The translations under genes were made by a program, and so were the position numbers. From Burkholderia lata (GTDB lineage Bacteria; Pseudomonadota; Gammaproteobacteria; Burkholderiales; Burkholderiaceae), in the NCBI RefSeq assembly GCF_000012945.1, contig NC_007511.1, forward strand, positions 2,418,001-2,482,000: a stretch of 64,000 nucleotides of DNA. Reading direction: 5' to 3'. The notes below the pieces were generated by a model. The model was not told the DNA's origin and ran no database searches. It saw only the letters and a program-made list of their open reading frames with translations. Each line of letters starts with the position of its first letter. Position 1 is the first letter of the stretch. Of this stretch, positions 1 through 11,366 are shown in pieces.

Positions 1-39
1 CACTGAAAAACAAAGCCCCCACGCAGCACACCGCCGCAT
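1..39 (-). CDS. possible first codons of the next bce-II gene (cut by window edge)
   Basis: Downstream of bceR on the minus strand an ATG at 37-39 opens a frame that stays open to the window edge (13 codons, beginning MRRCAAWG). A purine-rich GGGAAG lies a few bases upstream. In the known bce-II order the gene after bceR is an acyltransferase gene (bceS), so this may be its start. Thirteen codons cannot prove it; a chance open frame in high-GC DNA is quite possible. Confidence 0.25.
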   Translation of the reverse strand, partial: MRRCAAWGLCFSV

Positions 40-69
40 GAGGGCTCGCTTCCCGCCGGCTCGCGCCGC

Positions 70-2535
70 TTACTGTTTCTTCGCCTTCGCGGCCTTCGCC
101 GTATCCGCGAGGATCTTCTCGACCCGCTCCACGTAGGTTTCAGTGCCGAACCGGCGCACCGCCGTCGCACGCCCGCTCGCGACGAGCCGCTCGCGCAGCG
201 CGCCGTCGCGCTTCAGCGTATCCAGCGCATCGGCCAGCGCGGTCGCATCGCCCGGCGCGCAGAGCAGCCCGTTGTCGCCATCCTCGATGATCTCGACGAC
301 ACCGCCCGCGCGAGCCGCGACGACCGGCCGGCGCGCAAGCATCCCTTCGACGATCACGCGCCCGAACGGCTCGGGCGTGATCGACGTGTGCGCGACGACG
401 TCGACCGCCGTCATGCACGCGGCCACGTCGCGCTGGAACCCGAGGAAATGCACGCGAGCGCCCATCCCGTGCCGGGCAACGTATTCATGCAGCTGCGCGG
501 CGTATTCGTCCTCGCCGAACAGCGGCGCGCCTACCAGCACCACGTGCATGTCGGGATGCCGCGCGGCGGCCTCCAGCAGCACGTGCTGCCCCTTCCAGTG
601 CGCGAGGCGGCTGAACGAACCGACCAGCCATGCGTGCTCGGGCAACCCAAGCCGCGCGCGCAGCGCAGCCTGGCTGACGCCTTCCAGCGCATCGAACGGC
701 TCGGCCGAAATGCCGTTGAACACGACGTCGACGTGCTGCGGCGTGAAGCCCGTCAGCGTACGGAACGCCTGCGCGGACGCGTCGGAGTTCGCGATCACGC
801 GCGTGACGCCAAGCCGCGCGCAGTACTTGATCGCCAGCAACTGCTTGCTGCCGAAATGGTCGGTACTGACGATGTCGCGCAGGTGCCACACCACCGGCTT
901 GCGCGCGAGCCGCCCGGCCAGCGCGGCAACCACCATCGCGCGCTGCGTGTTCGCGTAGATCACTTCGGCGCGGCGTGCACGGCGCGCGACGTCGCGCACC
1001 AGCCCCACGAGCTGTTTCAACGCGCCGAGCGACACGCCGCCCTGCTTGCGCACGCCCGCGAGCGCGCCCTGGTCGACCACGTCGACGCGCGCGCCGATCT
1101 CGTCGAGCGCCGCGCGGAACGGGCCGTCGTCGAACAGCAGGACGTCGGCATTCGCCCGCATGTGCTTCATGATCTCGAGCAGCGACAGCTCGGCGCCGCC
1201 GAGCACGCCGCTCTGGTCGAGCACGAGCGTCGCCGGGCCGCGCGCGGCCGGCATCGGCGCGATGGCCGTACCGCGCTGCGCGGTCGAGCCGGGCAGCGCC
1301 GCTTCCACATAGTCGAGAAAGCGCCGCCGGAACGTATCGGCGGAAAACCGCTCCGCGTTCACGCGACAGGCGTTCGGCGTGAAGCGCTGCGGCGCACGCT
1401 CGAAATCGTCGACGGCCGCGACGATCGCGTGCGGCGTCTGTTCGTCGAAAAAGAGCCCGGTCGGGTTCAGGTTCGATTGCGGATCGAGCACGGTTTCGAG
1501 CGCACCGCCCTTGCCGTACGCGATCACCGGCGTGCCGCACGCCTGCGCCTCGACCACCGAGATCCCGAAATCCTCCTCGGCAGCGAACACGAACGCCTTC
1601 GCGCGCCGCATCCGGTCGTGCAGCACCGCGAACGGCTGGTAGCCCATGATCTCGACGTTCGGGCCAGCCTTCGCGCGAATCTTCTGCATCTCGGGGCCGT
1701 CGCCGATCACGACCAGCTTGCGCCCGGGCGTGCGCGAGAACGCGTCGACGATCAGGTCGATCTTCTTGTACGGCACCATCCGCGACGCGGTCAGGTAGAA
1801 ATCCTCCTTCTCCGCGTTCAGCGAAAACGCGTCGACGTCGACCGGTGGGAAGATCACCGCCGCGTCGCGGTGGTAGACCTTCTTGATGCGCCGCGCGATG
1901 AACGCGGAGTTCGCGACGAAGCCGTCCACCGCGTTCGCGGTGCGCGTGTCCCAGTTGCGGATGTAATGCAGGATCATCCGCGCGAGCAGCGACTTCGGCC
2001 CGTGCGTGAGGTTCGACTGTTCCAGATACTGGTGCTGCAGGTCCCACGCATAGCGGATCGGCGAATGCACGTAGCTGATGTGCACCTGGTCCGGCCCCGT
2101 CAGCACGCCCTTCGCGACCGCGTGGCTGCTCGAGATCACGAGGTCGTACTCCGACACGTCGAGCTGCTCGATCGCGAGCGGCATCAGCGGCAGGTAGCTG
2201 CGGTACTTGGTGCGCGCGAACGGCAGCTTCTGGATGAACGATGTCGTCACCGGCTTGCCGCGCACGAACGCGCGATCGTCGAGGAAGTCGACGAGGCTGA
2301 ACAGATCCGCGTCGGGAAAGCACGCGACGATCTGCTCGAGCACGCGCTCGGCGCCCGCATAGGTGACGAGCCAGTCGTGGACGATCGCCACGCGCAGCGC
2401 GCGCGTCGGATGGCGCGCGCTGGCCCGTTCGGCCGGCAGTGCCCGGCGCAGCGCGGTGGCATCGCCGGCTTCGGCCACGGCCGCATCGGCGGTGGCGAGA
2501 TTCAATACGGCGTGTTCCGCCAGATCGCGATTCAT
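70..2535 (-). CDS. bceR: bifunctional GT4-type glycosyltransferase, cepacian cluster (BceR-like)
   Basis: An 821-residue cytoplasmic protein made of two complete GT-B glycosyltransferases in one chain. The first (about residues 40-420) has a family 4 nucleotide-sugar site with EDFGISVVEAQACGTPVIA. The second (about 440-810) has PEPFGRVIVEGMLARRPVVA with the same E-x7-E arrangement. Each half is the size of a normal single enzyme, so this is a fusion able to add two sugars of a repeat unit. Start chosen at the ATG whose first bases overlap the bceQ stop (ATGA), which implies translational coupling; the frame upstream is open but runs through bceQ. Gene order M-N-O-P-Q-R matches the described bce-II cluster of Burkholderia, which is the basis for the name. 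Donor and acceptor specificity cannot be read from sequence. Confidence 0.85.
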   Translation of the reverse strand: MNRDLAEHAVLNLATADAAVAEAGDATALRRALPAERASARHPTRALRVAIVHDWLVTYAGAERVLEQIVACFPDADLFSLVDFLDDRAFVRGKPVTTSFIQKLPFARTKYRSYLPLMPLAIEQLDVSEYDLVISSSHAVAKGVLTGPDQVHISYVHSPIRYAWDLQHQYLEQSNLTHGPKSLLARMILHYIRNWDTRTANAVDGFVANSAFIARRIKKVYHRDAAVIFPPVDVDAFSLNAEKEDFYLTASRMVPYKKIDLIVDAFSRTPGRKLVVIGDGPEMQKIRAKAGPNVEIMGYQPFAVLHDRMRRAKAFVFAAEEDFGISVVEAQACGTPVIAYGKGGALETVLDPQSNLNPTGLFFDEQTPHAIVAAVDDFERAPQRFTPNACRVNAERFSADTFRRRFLDYVEAALPGSTAQRGTAIAPMPAARGPATLVLDQSGVLGGAELSLLEIMKHMRANADVLLFDDGPFRAALDEIGARVDVVDQGALAGVRKQGGVSLGALKQLVGLVRDVARRARRAEVIYANTQRAMVVAALAGRLARKPVVWHLRDIVSTDHFGSKQLLAIKYCARLGVTRVIANSDASAQAFRTLTGFTPQHVDVVFNGISAEPFDALEGVSQAALRARLGLPEHAWLVGSFSRLAHWKGQHVLLEAAARHPDMHVVLVGAPLFGEDEYAAQLHEYVARHGMGARVHFLGFQRDVAACMTAVDVVAHTSITPEPFGRVIVEGMLARRPVVAARAGGVVEIIEDGDNGLLCAPGDATALADALDTLKRDGALRERLVASGRATAVRRFGTETYVERVEKILADTAKAAKAKKQ

Positions 2536-3998
2536 GCGGTTTTCCTCGCATTGAGACGGACAAACAGGTCGCGCACCAGCGCACGCAACCCCGGTGTCAT
2601 CGTGAGCGACCACGCGACGTTCAACAGCAGCACGACCGCGCACATGCCGATCGACTCGACGAGCCCCGGCCACGCTTGCGCCAGGAACAGGCTCGCCAGC
2701 AGGAACGCGAGGTGCGCGAGCATGTCGAGCACGATCGCGCGCATCCGGATCGCCGACAGGGTCAGCAGCACGCCGTAGTCGACGAGCGCGCGCGCCGCGA
2801 CGACCACCGCCGCGCCGATCAGCCCGAAGTGATGGATGCCGTACCACAGGCCGCCGACGAAGAACGGCATCTCGACGAGCCCGGCGAACGCTGCGCGGGC
2901 CGGGTTGACCTGCGACTGGATCAGGATCCGCGTGACACTCGCCTGGCCGACGAGCCACACGCTGATCACCAGCACGCGGCCGACCGGCGCCGAATGCGCG
3001 GCGAGATCCGGGCCGACCCACAGCGTGAGGAACGGCGCGAGCGCGAAGATCGCGACGATGCCGACCGGCGTGAACACGCCGTTCAGGAATTCGAGCGACT
3101 GGCGCGCGAGCGTGTCCGCGTGGTCTCGACCGACGGCAGACAGGCGCGGGAACAGCGTGCGCACGAGCGCGTTCGGCAGCATGTTCAGGCGCGTGACGAG
3201 GTTCTGCGGCACCGTGTAGTAAGTGACGAACTTTGCACCCATGCCGGCGCCGAGCATCACGCGGTCGAGCGTGTCGGCAATCATGCTCGTCGTGCTCGCG
3301 ATCAGCATCCAGCCGCCGAAGTTGAACAGCCCTTTCGCGGTGCCCCACTGCGGCGGATCGATGCGCCGGATCCCGAGCACCTTGATGCTGGCGTGGCCGA
3401 GCATCATCGCCGCGACCAGGCGCGCAACGACTGCCGCGGCGAGCACCGTCTGCAGGTTCGGCGCGATCCACCACGCGGCGCCGAGCGGCAGCAGCTGGAA
3501 CAGGAACGTGCCGATCGTCTGGTTCGTGTTGAACACGCCGAAGCGTTCGGCGCCGTTGATCGCACCGGCGAACACCCACGACACGTTCGCCAGCGGAATC
3601 GCGAGCGCGAGCCACGGCAGTGCGAGATACACCTCGTGCTGCATCGCCGCCGACACCTTCGTGAAGTACGCGGTGTAGATGAACGCGCCGAAATAGATCA
3701 GCAGCCCGCCCACGATGCCGGTGCCGAGGTTCAGCCAGAACGCGCTCCAGAACACGCGCGCGCTTTCATCGGCGTTGCCGCTCGCGAGCGCCTTCGAGAT
3801 GTGGTTCTGCGCGGCCATGCTCATCCCGAGATCGAGGATCCCGAAATAGCCGATCAGCGTCCACACGAGGCTGACGACGCCGTAGCGTTCGACGCCGAGC
3901 GCGTGGATATAGGCGGGCACCGTCACCAGCGACACGAAGGTCGGCAGGATCAGCCCGATGAAGTTGATCGAAACGTTCTTGAGTATGCCTTTGTCCAT
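2532..3998 (-). CDS. bceQ: polysaccharide repeat-unit flippase (Wzx/MATE-like), BceQ-like
   Basis: A 488-residue polytopic inner-membrane protein with about twelve to fourteen hydrophobic segments spread over its length, typical of the oligosaccharidyl-lipid flippase (PST/Wzx) family. It opens with MDKGILKNVSINFIGL, a common Wzx start, and has the scattered polar and charged residues in membrane segments expected of this family. The likely job is to flip the lipid-linked cepacian repeat unit to the periplasm. It lies 26 bp after bceP and overlaps bceR by 4 bp, so the three are almost certainly one transcript. Start chosen at the ATG after the bceP stop; the longer frame reads through bceP and is not real. 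Family assignment is firm; substrate is inferred from the cluster. Confidence 0.85.
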   Translation of the reverse strand: MDKGILKNVSINFIGLILPTFVSLVTVPAYIHALGVERYGVVSLVWTLIGYFGILDLGMSMAAQNHISKALASGNADESARVFWSAFWLNLGTGIVGGLLIYFGAFIYTAYFTKVSAAMQHEVYLALPWLALAIPLANVSWVFAGAINGAERFGVFNTNQTIGTFLFQLLPLGAAWWIAPNLQTVLAAAVVARLVAAMMLGHASIKVLGIRRIDPPQWGTAKGLFNFGGWMLIASTTSMIADTLDRVMLGAGMGAKFVTYYTVPQNLVTRLNMLPNALVRTLFPRLSAVGRDHADTLARQSLEFLNGVFTPVGIVAIFALAPFLTLWVGPDLAAHSAPVGRVLVISVWLVGQASVTRILIQSQVNPARAAFAGLVEMPFFVGGLWYGIHHFGLIGAAVVVAARALVDYGVLLTLSAIRMRAIVLDMLAHLAFLLASLFLAQAWPGLVESIGMCAVVLLLNVAWSLTMTPGLRALVRDLFVRLNARKTA

Positions 3999-4024
3999 GC
4001 TTCTGCCTTGTGTGACGTCGCCCG

Positions 4025-6241
4025 TCACGGTTTCCAGCGATACATCAGCACCTTGCCGCGCGCGTCTTCCTCGACGAACACGAGGTACTCGCCGTTCTCG
4101 CGCCGGAACGCGCTGATGCCGAAGGGCACGTCGACCCAGCCGGAGGCCTTGCCGACCTCGGCGCCGGGGCTCATCACGCCCACTTCCTTGCCGGTTTCCT
4201 TGTCGTACACGTGGATCTTGCCGACCGGCTCCACCCCGAACAGGTAGCGGCCCTCGACCGTGAGCCCGATCAGGTCGAAGATCGGCTTCGCGTCGAGCTG
4301 CCACGGCAGCGCGACCTGGTAGCGCACGACGGGTGAGCCCGTCGACCACTTGTCGAAGCGCACCAGCACGCGGCCCACTTCCTTGTTGATGCCCGGCGCC
4401 GGCGGTGCGTCGGCCGTGTAGCCGGTCACGTACAGCGTGTCCGTCTGCGCGTCGTAGATCGAGCGGCGCAGCTGCGTGAACGGCTGCGGCATCGGGTAGG
4501 TCGTGACCTTGTCGTACGAGTAGATCGGGTTGCCGGCCTTGTCGACGCCGCCGTAACTGAAGCGGTGGATGCCGCGCACGTCGCTCGTGCGCCAGATGTC
4601 GCCCTTCGTGTCGACCCACCAGCCCCAGCCACCCGCCTTCGCCTTGCCGGTCGTGTTGATCTCGGCCTCGTCGGCATCGATCCGGCCGTTGCCGTTCGCG
4701 TCCCGCCACAGCCAGTCGCCGCCCGGCGGCTTGTTCGGCACCTTGTCGACCGGTCGCGCACGCCCCGCGATCAGTCCCGACGGAATCGCGACTTCGCCGT
4801 CGCGCTTCGCGTCGAAGCGGTAGATCTTCAGGTGATCGGCGTACATGTCCGTCAGGTACAGGAACGTGCGGCCGTCGAGGCGACGTGCGAACGGCATGCC
4901 GGGATACTGGTCCGTGTGGAACACGGGATCGTCCGGATACTTGAAGCGGTTCGACAGGAAGCCGACGTATTTCCAGTCCTGGCCCGGCGGCTTCGACAGG
5001 TCAAGCTCGAAGCGCTTGTTGCCCGTGTACACGCTGTTCGGCCGCGCCGGGTCGAGCCACGCGCCGTCGACGAACAGCAGCCCCTGCACCTGCCAGCGCT
5101 GCTTGCCGTCCGGCGTATAGCTTTCGAGTACCGCGCCGAGCCCTGCGCCGATCGTGTCGTGGCGCGGCCCGATGCCGTTCATCGACACATAGATGTTGCC
5201 CGCGCGGTCGACGCCGACACCCGTCAGCCCGTTGAAACGCTGCGGCCCCGGCCGGCCCGGCACCGGGCCCGCGAAGATGCCGCCGCGCTCGCCGAGCGAG
5301 CCCGACTGCGCATAGCCCTTGCCGCCTTTCGAGAAAATCAGGATCTGCTGGCGCGGGCCGTTGTCCGCGACAAGCACGCGCCCTTTCGCGTCGACCGCCA
5401 CGTCCACCGCGTCGGTGCCTTCCGGCAGCGCGGGCGCGTCGTCGAGCTTGCGGCCATCGGCGCGCACGTGCACCAGGTGCGCGGGCCCGTTGATCGTGTC
5501 CGTGAGCAGCCACAGCGTGCCGTCGCCCGCGAGCGCGATGCGGCCCGGCTCGTGCGCGCTCCACGTGCCCTTCTGCTGCATCGTTTCCGCGTCGTACACG
5601 TCTACCGCGTCGCGCGACGGATTCGTCGCGAACAGCGTCTTGTCGTCGGCCGCGAGGCCGCCGACTTCCGCCTTCTGTTCGCCCACTTCCGAGCGCGCGG
5701 GCGCCGCCACCTCGTTCATCATCATGAAGCTCGCGGCCATCCGCGCGCGGCCGGTGTCCGCGCGACCGCCCGGCGCGACCTGCGGCGCCGCGCGGAACGG
5801 CGCGGGCTGCTTCAGGTCGCCGATCGTGCGGCGCGAGATGCCGAACCACTGCTTGCCCTTGTCCGGCCAGATGCCGGGCGATTGCAGGTGGCCGCGCTCG
5901 TTGCCGACACCGATCGCAACGTACGCGTACTTGCTGTTCACCGCGATCGCGCTGCCGCCGAGGTTGCCCCAGCCGTGCGTGCCGCCGGCGAAGCCGAGCA
6001 TCTTCCCGTCCTGGTAGACACTCGCCTCGGCCCCGCTCTCGTCCCACGGCGCATTCGTATACACCTTGCCTTCAGGCGTCACCGCGATCGCGCGGATGTC
6101 GATCTGCGTCCAGCTGCCGTCGCCATAGCCGAACGTGTTGCCGATCCACGACGTCGTCGCGGGCAACACCGTTTCGGCCGGTGCGGCGCTCGTCAGCAGC
6201 GTCGCGCATACCGTCATGCCTACCAGAATCAGACGTCGCAA
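4025..6241 (-). CDS. bceP: exported beta-propeller protein with an EF-hand-like loop, BceP-like
   Basis: About 738 residues, unknown function. The best start is a TTG at 6239-6241: GGAG lies 7 bases upstream and the protein then begins MRRLILVG with a hydrophobic run and an APA/ET cleavage site near residue 22, a clean Sec signal peptide. Starting further upstream would bury this signal. The mature protein has repeated blocks like NHL/SMP-30 propeller blades (for example VDVAVDAKGRVLVADNG and GVGVDRAGNIYVS). Near residue 513 there is a canonical calcium-loop pattern DANGNGRIDADE. It is first in the bceP-Q-R transcript, so a periplasmic or surface role in cepacian handling is likely (inference). 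No catalytic motif recognised. Confidence 0.75.
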   Translation of the reverse strand: MRRLILVGMTVCATLLTSAAPAETVLPATTSWIGNTFGYGDGSWTQIDIRAIAVTPEGKVYTNAPWDESGAEASVYQDGKMLGFAGGTHGWGNLGGSAIAVNSKYAYVAIGVGNERGHLQSPGIWPDKGKQWFGISRRTIGDLKQPAPFRAAPQVAPGGRADTGRARMAASFMMMNEVAAPARSEVGEQKAEVGGLAADDKTLFATNPSRDAVDVYDAETMQQKGTWSAHEPGRIALAGDGTLWLLTDTINGPAHLVHVRADGRKLDDAPALPEGTDAVDVAVDAKGRVLVADNGPRQQILIFSKGGKGYAQSGSLGERGGIFAGPVPGRPGPQRFNGLTGVGVDRAGNIYVSMNGIGPRHDTIGAGLGAVLESYTPDGKQRWQVQGLLFVDGAWLDPARPNSVYTGNKRFELDLSKPPGQDWKYVGFLSNRFKYPDDPVFHTDQYPGMPFARRLDGRTFLYLTDMYADHLKIYRFDAKRDGEVAIPSGLIAGRARPVDKVPNKPPGGDWLWRDANGNGRIDADEAEINTTGKAKAGGWGWWVDTKGDIWRTSDVRGIHRFSYGGVDKAGNPIYSYDKVTTYPMPQPFTQLRRSIYDAQTDTLYVTGYTADAPPAPGINKEVGRVLVRFDKWSTGSPVVRYQVALPWQLDAKPIFDLIGLTVEGRYLFGVEPVGKIHVYDKETGKEVGVMSPGAEVGKASGWVDVPFGISAFRRENGEYLVFVEEDARGKVLMYRWKP

Positions 6242-6715
6242 TGCGCTTCTCCAGACTTGATGCAACAGCGACCGGCGCCGCCACGGACTGCTGCCGGCGC
6301 ACCCTGTCGCTAAATAGGTTTCAAACGTCGCGATGCAGGTTACAAGCAAAAATAATCACAAGAAATTTGGAAATATTTGGGGATGTTTCCGCCTGAAATA
6401 TCGAACCGGAACAGAGGCAAAAAGACGCCCGAAAACGGCAATAACGACCGCCTTTCAATTTCCGACCCGTAGAAAATGCCGCTTTGCGCCGCCTGACGGG
6501 GCCGCCCGGGCACCGACCTTTCACCCCGCGATCGAAATAACCGGCATTTGAATGTTTGTCGTCAGATAAATGACGCGCGTTTTTTTGCCGATTTCTTTTC
6601 CCTAGAATCGATTTCGATTCGATATTTCATTTAATGGCATGCATTACGTTCACGTTTACGCATCGGATGTGCGACACGCCCCGGCTCACGCCGCGCGTCG
6701 CGAAGGAGCGGCGCG
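6242..6715. promoter_or_regulatory. divergent bceP/bceO promoter region
   Basis: A 474-bp gap between divergent halves of the exopolysaccharide cluster, clearly more AT-rich than the genes (runs such as aaatttggaaatatttgggg near 6362-6381 and T tracts near 6580). It must contain the promoters for both bceP-Q-R and bceO-N-M. A perfect inverted repeat GAATCGA-TT-TCGATTC lies at 6605-6620, about 95 bp before bceO, a plausible operator. No RpoN-type GGCAC/TTGC element was seen. No coding frame here looks real. Confidence 0.5.
6605..6620. promoter_or_regulatory. 16-bp inverted repeat upstream of bceO
   Basis: Perfect 7-bp arms GAATCGA/TCGATTC separated by two bases, inside the AT-rich divergent region. 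Position and symmetry suit a dimeric regulator of the cepacian genes, but the regulator is not known from the sequence. Confidence 0.4.
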
Positions 6716-9820
<3,105 letters not shown>

Positions 9821-9848
9821 GCCAGGACGATTCGCATCGACACAAAAA

Positions 9849-9882
9849 CGAAGGGCCGTTCGCTCAAGCGAACGGCCCTTCG
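9849..9882 (-). terminator. rho-independent terminator of metZ (may also stop bceM)
   Basis: A perfect 16-bp inverted repeat with a two-base centre between the convergent bceM and metZ genes. On the minus strand it is followed by CGTTTTTG, giving a U tract for the metZ transcript. The plus-strand side lacks a clean U run, so termination of bceM is less sure. Confidence 0.85.
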
Positions 9883-9930
9883 TCCATTTGTCACGTCAAA
9901 TCACGTCACGACACGCGTGACCTGCCCTGC

Positions 9931-11121
9931 TCAGCCTTCGAGGCCGCGCGCGAGATCCTTGCGCAGGTCGCCCACGTCTTCGAGGCCGACCGACAACCGG
10001 ATCAGCCCTTCGCTGATCCCCGCTGCCGCACGCGCTTCCGGCGTGATGCGGCCGTGCGTGGTCGTCGCCGGATGAGTGATCGTCGTGCGCGTGTCGCCGA
10101 GGTTGCCGGTGATCGAGATCAGCTTCGTGTTGTCGATCACGCGCCACGCATTCGCGCGCTGCTGCTCAGGCGTATCGCCCTTCAGCTCGAACGACAGGAT
10201 CGACCCGCCCGCCTTTTGCTGACGCTTCGCGAGTTCGTGCTGCGGGTGCGATTCGAGGCCCGGATGAAACACGCGCGCGACGGCCGGATGCGAATCGAGC
10301 CAGCGCGCGATCTCCAGCGCGTTCGCCGACTGCTTCTCGACGCGCAGCGACAGTGTCTCCATCCCCTTCAGCAGCACCCACGCGTTGAACGCCGACAGCG
10401 TCGGGCCCGCGCTGCGCACGAACGGGAACACCTTGCCCATGATGAATTCCTTCGAGCCGACCAGCGCGCCGCCGAGCACGCGCCCCTGGCCGTCGAGGAA
10501 TTTCGTCGCCGAGTGCATCACGACATCCGCGCCGAGCTTCAGCGGCTGCTGCAGCACCGGGCTGCAGAAACAGTTGTCGACGACGAACAGTGCGTTCGAT
10601 GCCTTCGCGATCTTGCCGATCGCCTCGATGTCGGCGAGTTCGGTCAGCGGGTTCGACGGCGTCTCGAGGAAGAACATCTTCGTTTCCGGCCGCACGGCTT
10701 CCTTCCATGCATTCAGGTCGGTCGGGTCGACGAAGGTCGTCGTGATGCCGAACTTGCTGAAGATCTGCGAGAACATGCCGAGCGTCGAGCCGAACAGGCT
10801 GCGCGAGCTGACGAGGTGGTCGCCGGCCTGCAGCGCGGCCATCACGACCGACATGATCGCGGCCATCCCCGACGCCGTCGCGATGCAGGCCTCGCCGCCC
10901 TCGAGCGCCGCGAGACGCTCCTGGAACATGGTGACGGTCGGGTTCGTGAAGCGCGAATAGGTGAAGTAGTCTTCCGAATTCGCGAAGCGCTCGGCCGCGT
11001 CGGCCGCGCTCTGGAAGCAGAAGCTCGACGTGAGGAACAGCGCTTCCGAGTGCTCGTTGAAGTCGCTGCGCAGCGTGCCCGCGCGCACGGCAAGCGTGTC
11101 GAAGTTGAGGGAGTCGTCCAT
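9931..11121 (-). CDS. metZ: O-succinylhomoserine sulfhydrylase
   Basis: A 396-residue PLP enzyme of the Cys/Met metabolism family. The PLP lysine is in HSATKFLDGQGR (about K207). Other family motifs are ATASGMAAIM, SRSLFGSTLG, ETPSNPLTELADI and the SVGLEDVGDLRKDL end. It makes homocysteine directly from O-succinylhomoserine and sulfide in methionine synthesis. Start at the ATG giving MDDSLNFDTLAVRAG, the usual beginning for this family. It is the last gene of the fimV-to-metZ minus-strand cluster but is separated from purF by 245 bp that hold a SAM-II-like riboswitch and a terminator, so its expression is probably set by S-adenosylmethionine. Confidence 0.93.
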   Translation of the reverse strand: MDDSLNFDTLAVRAGTLRSDFNEHSEALFLTSSFCFQSAADAAERFANSEDYFTYSRFTNPTVTMFQERLAALEGGEACIATASGMAAIMSVVMAALQAGDHLVSSRSLFGSTLGMFSQIFSKFGITTTFVDPTDLNAWKEAVRPETKMFFLETPSNPLTELADIEAIGKIAKASNALFVVDNCFCSPVLQQPLKLGADVVMHSATKFLDGQGRVLGGALVGSKEFIMGKVFPFVRSAGPTLSAFNAWVLLKGMETLSLRVEKQSANALEIARWLDSHPAVARVFHPGLESHPQHELAKRQQKAGGSILSFELKGDTPEQQRANAWRVIDNTKLISITGNLGDTRTTITHPATTTHGRITPEARAAAGISEGLIRLSVGLEDVGDLRKDLARGLEG

Positions 11122-11188
11122 GTTCCGTTTTCCGTATTCGATGGCCGCGCGAGTGGCGCGAACCCAGTCAAAACCAGGCCAAAACAAA

Positions 11189-11219
11189 AAGCCCGCTATG
11201 CGTCGGCATCAGCGGGCTT
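11189..11219 (-). terminator. intrinsic terminator in the metZ leader
   Basis: A 9-bp stem AAGCCCGCT/AGCGGGCTT with a 13-base loop. On the minus strand it is followed by TTTTTGTTTT. It sits after the SAM-II-like aptamer and 67 bases before the metZ ATG, so it is the likely expression platform of the riboswitch and also an end for purF transcripts. Confidence 0.75.
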
Positions 11220-11266
11220 CGGTGCGGTACGACAGCGATCGACTCGGGCCGGTTGCCACCGGCCTT

Positions 11267-11323
11267 CGCTTTAGCTGTTTTGGGAAGTCGCCCCGCGTCC
11301 GCAAGCTGATATCAAATCGACGC
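11267..11323 (-). promoter_or_regulatory. SAM-II-like riboswitch aptamer upstream of metZ
   Basis: Read on the minus strand, the leader has a closing stem GCGTC/GACGC around GATTTGATATC and GCTTGC, then after a small hairpin insert the string AAAACAGCTAAAGCG. This matches, in order, the conserved blocks of the SAM-II (SAM-alpha) pseudoknot as I remember them: a GATTTG run after the first strand of P1, GCTTGC before the second strand, and a 3' A-rich GCTAAAG. An AGCT in each part could form the pseudoknot. A second hairpin GGCCGGT/ACCGGCC (11247-11264) and an intrinsic terminator follow before metZ, a methionine gene. Assignment is by eye; a covariance model was not run. Confidence 0.68.
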
Positions 11324-11366
11324 AAGGCCACATCCTATCACGCCTCGTCAAAAGCGTGCGCCGGTG

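Noticed and set aside
2439..4247. 602-codon plus-strand frame opposite bceQ
   Set aside because: Antisense to a convincing flippase gene; translation is mostly Arg, His and Asp, typical of a shadow frame.
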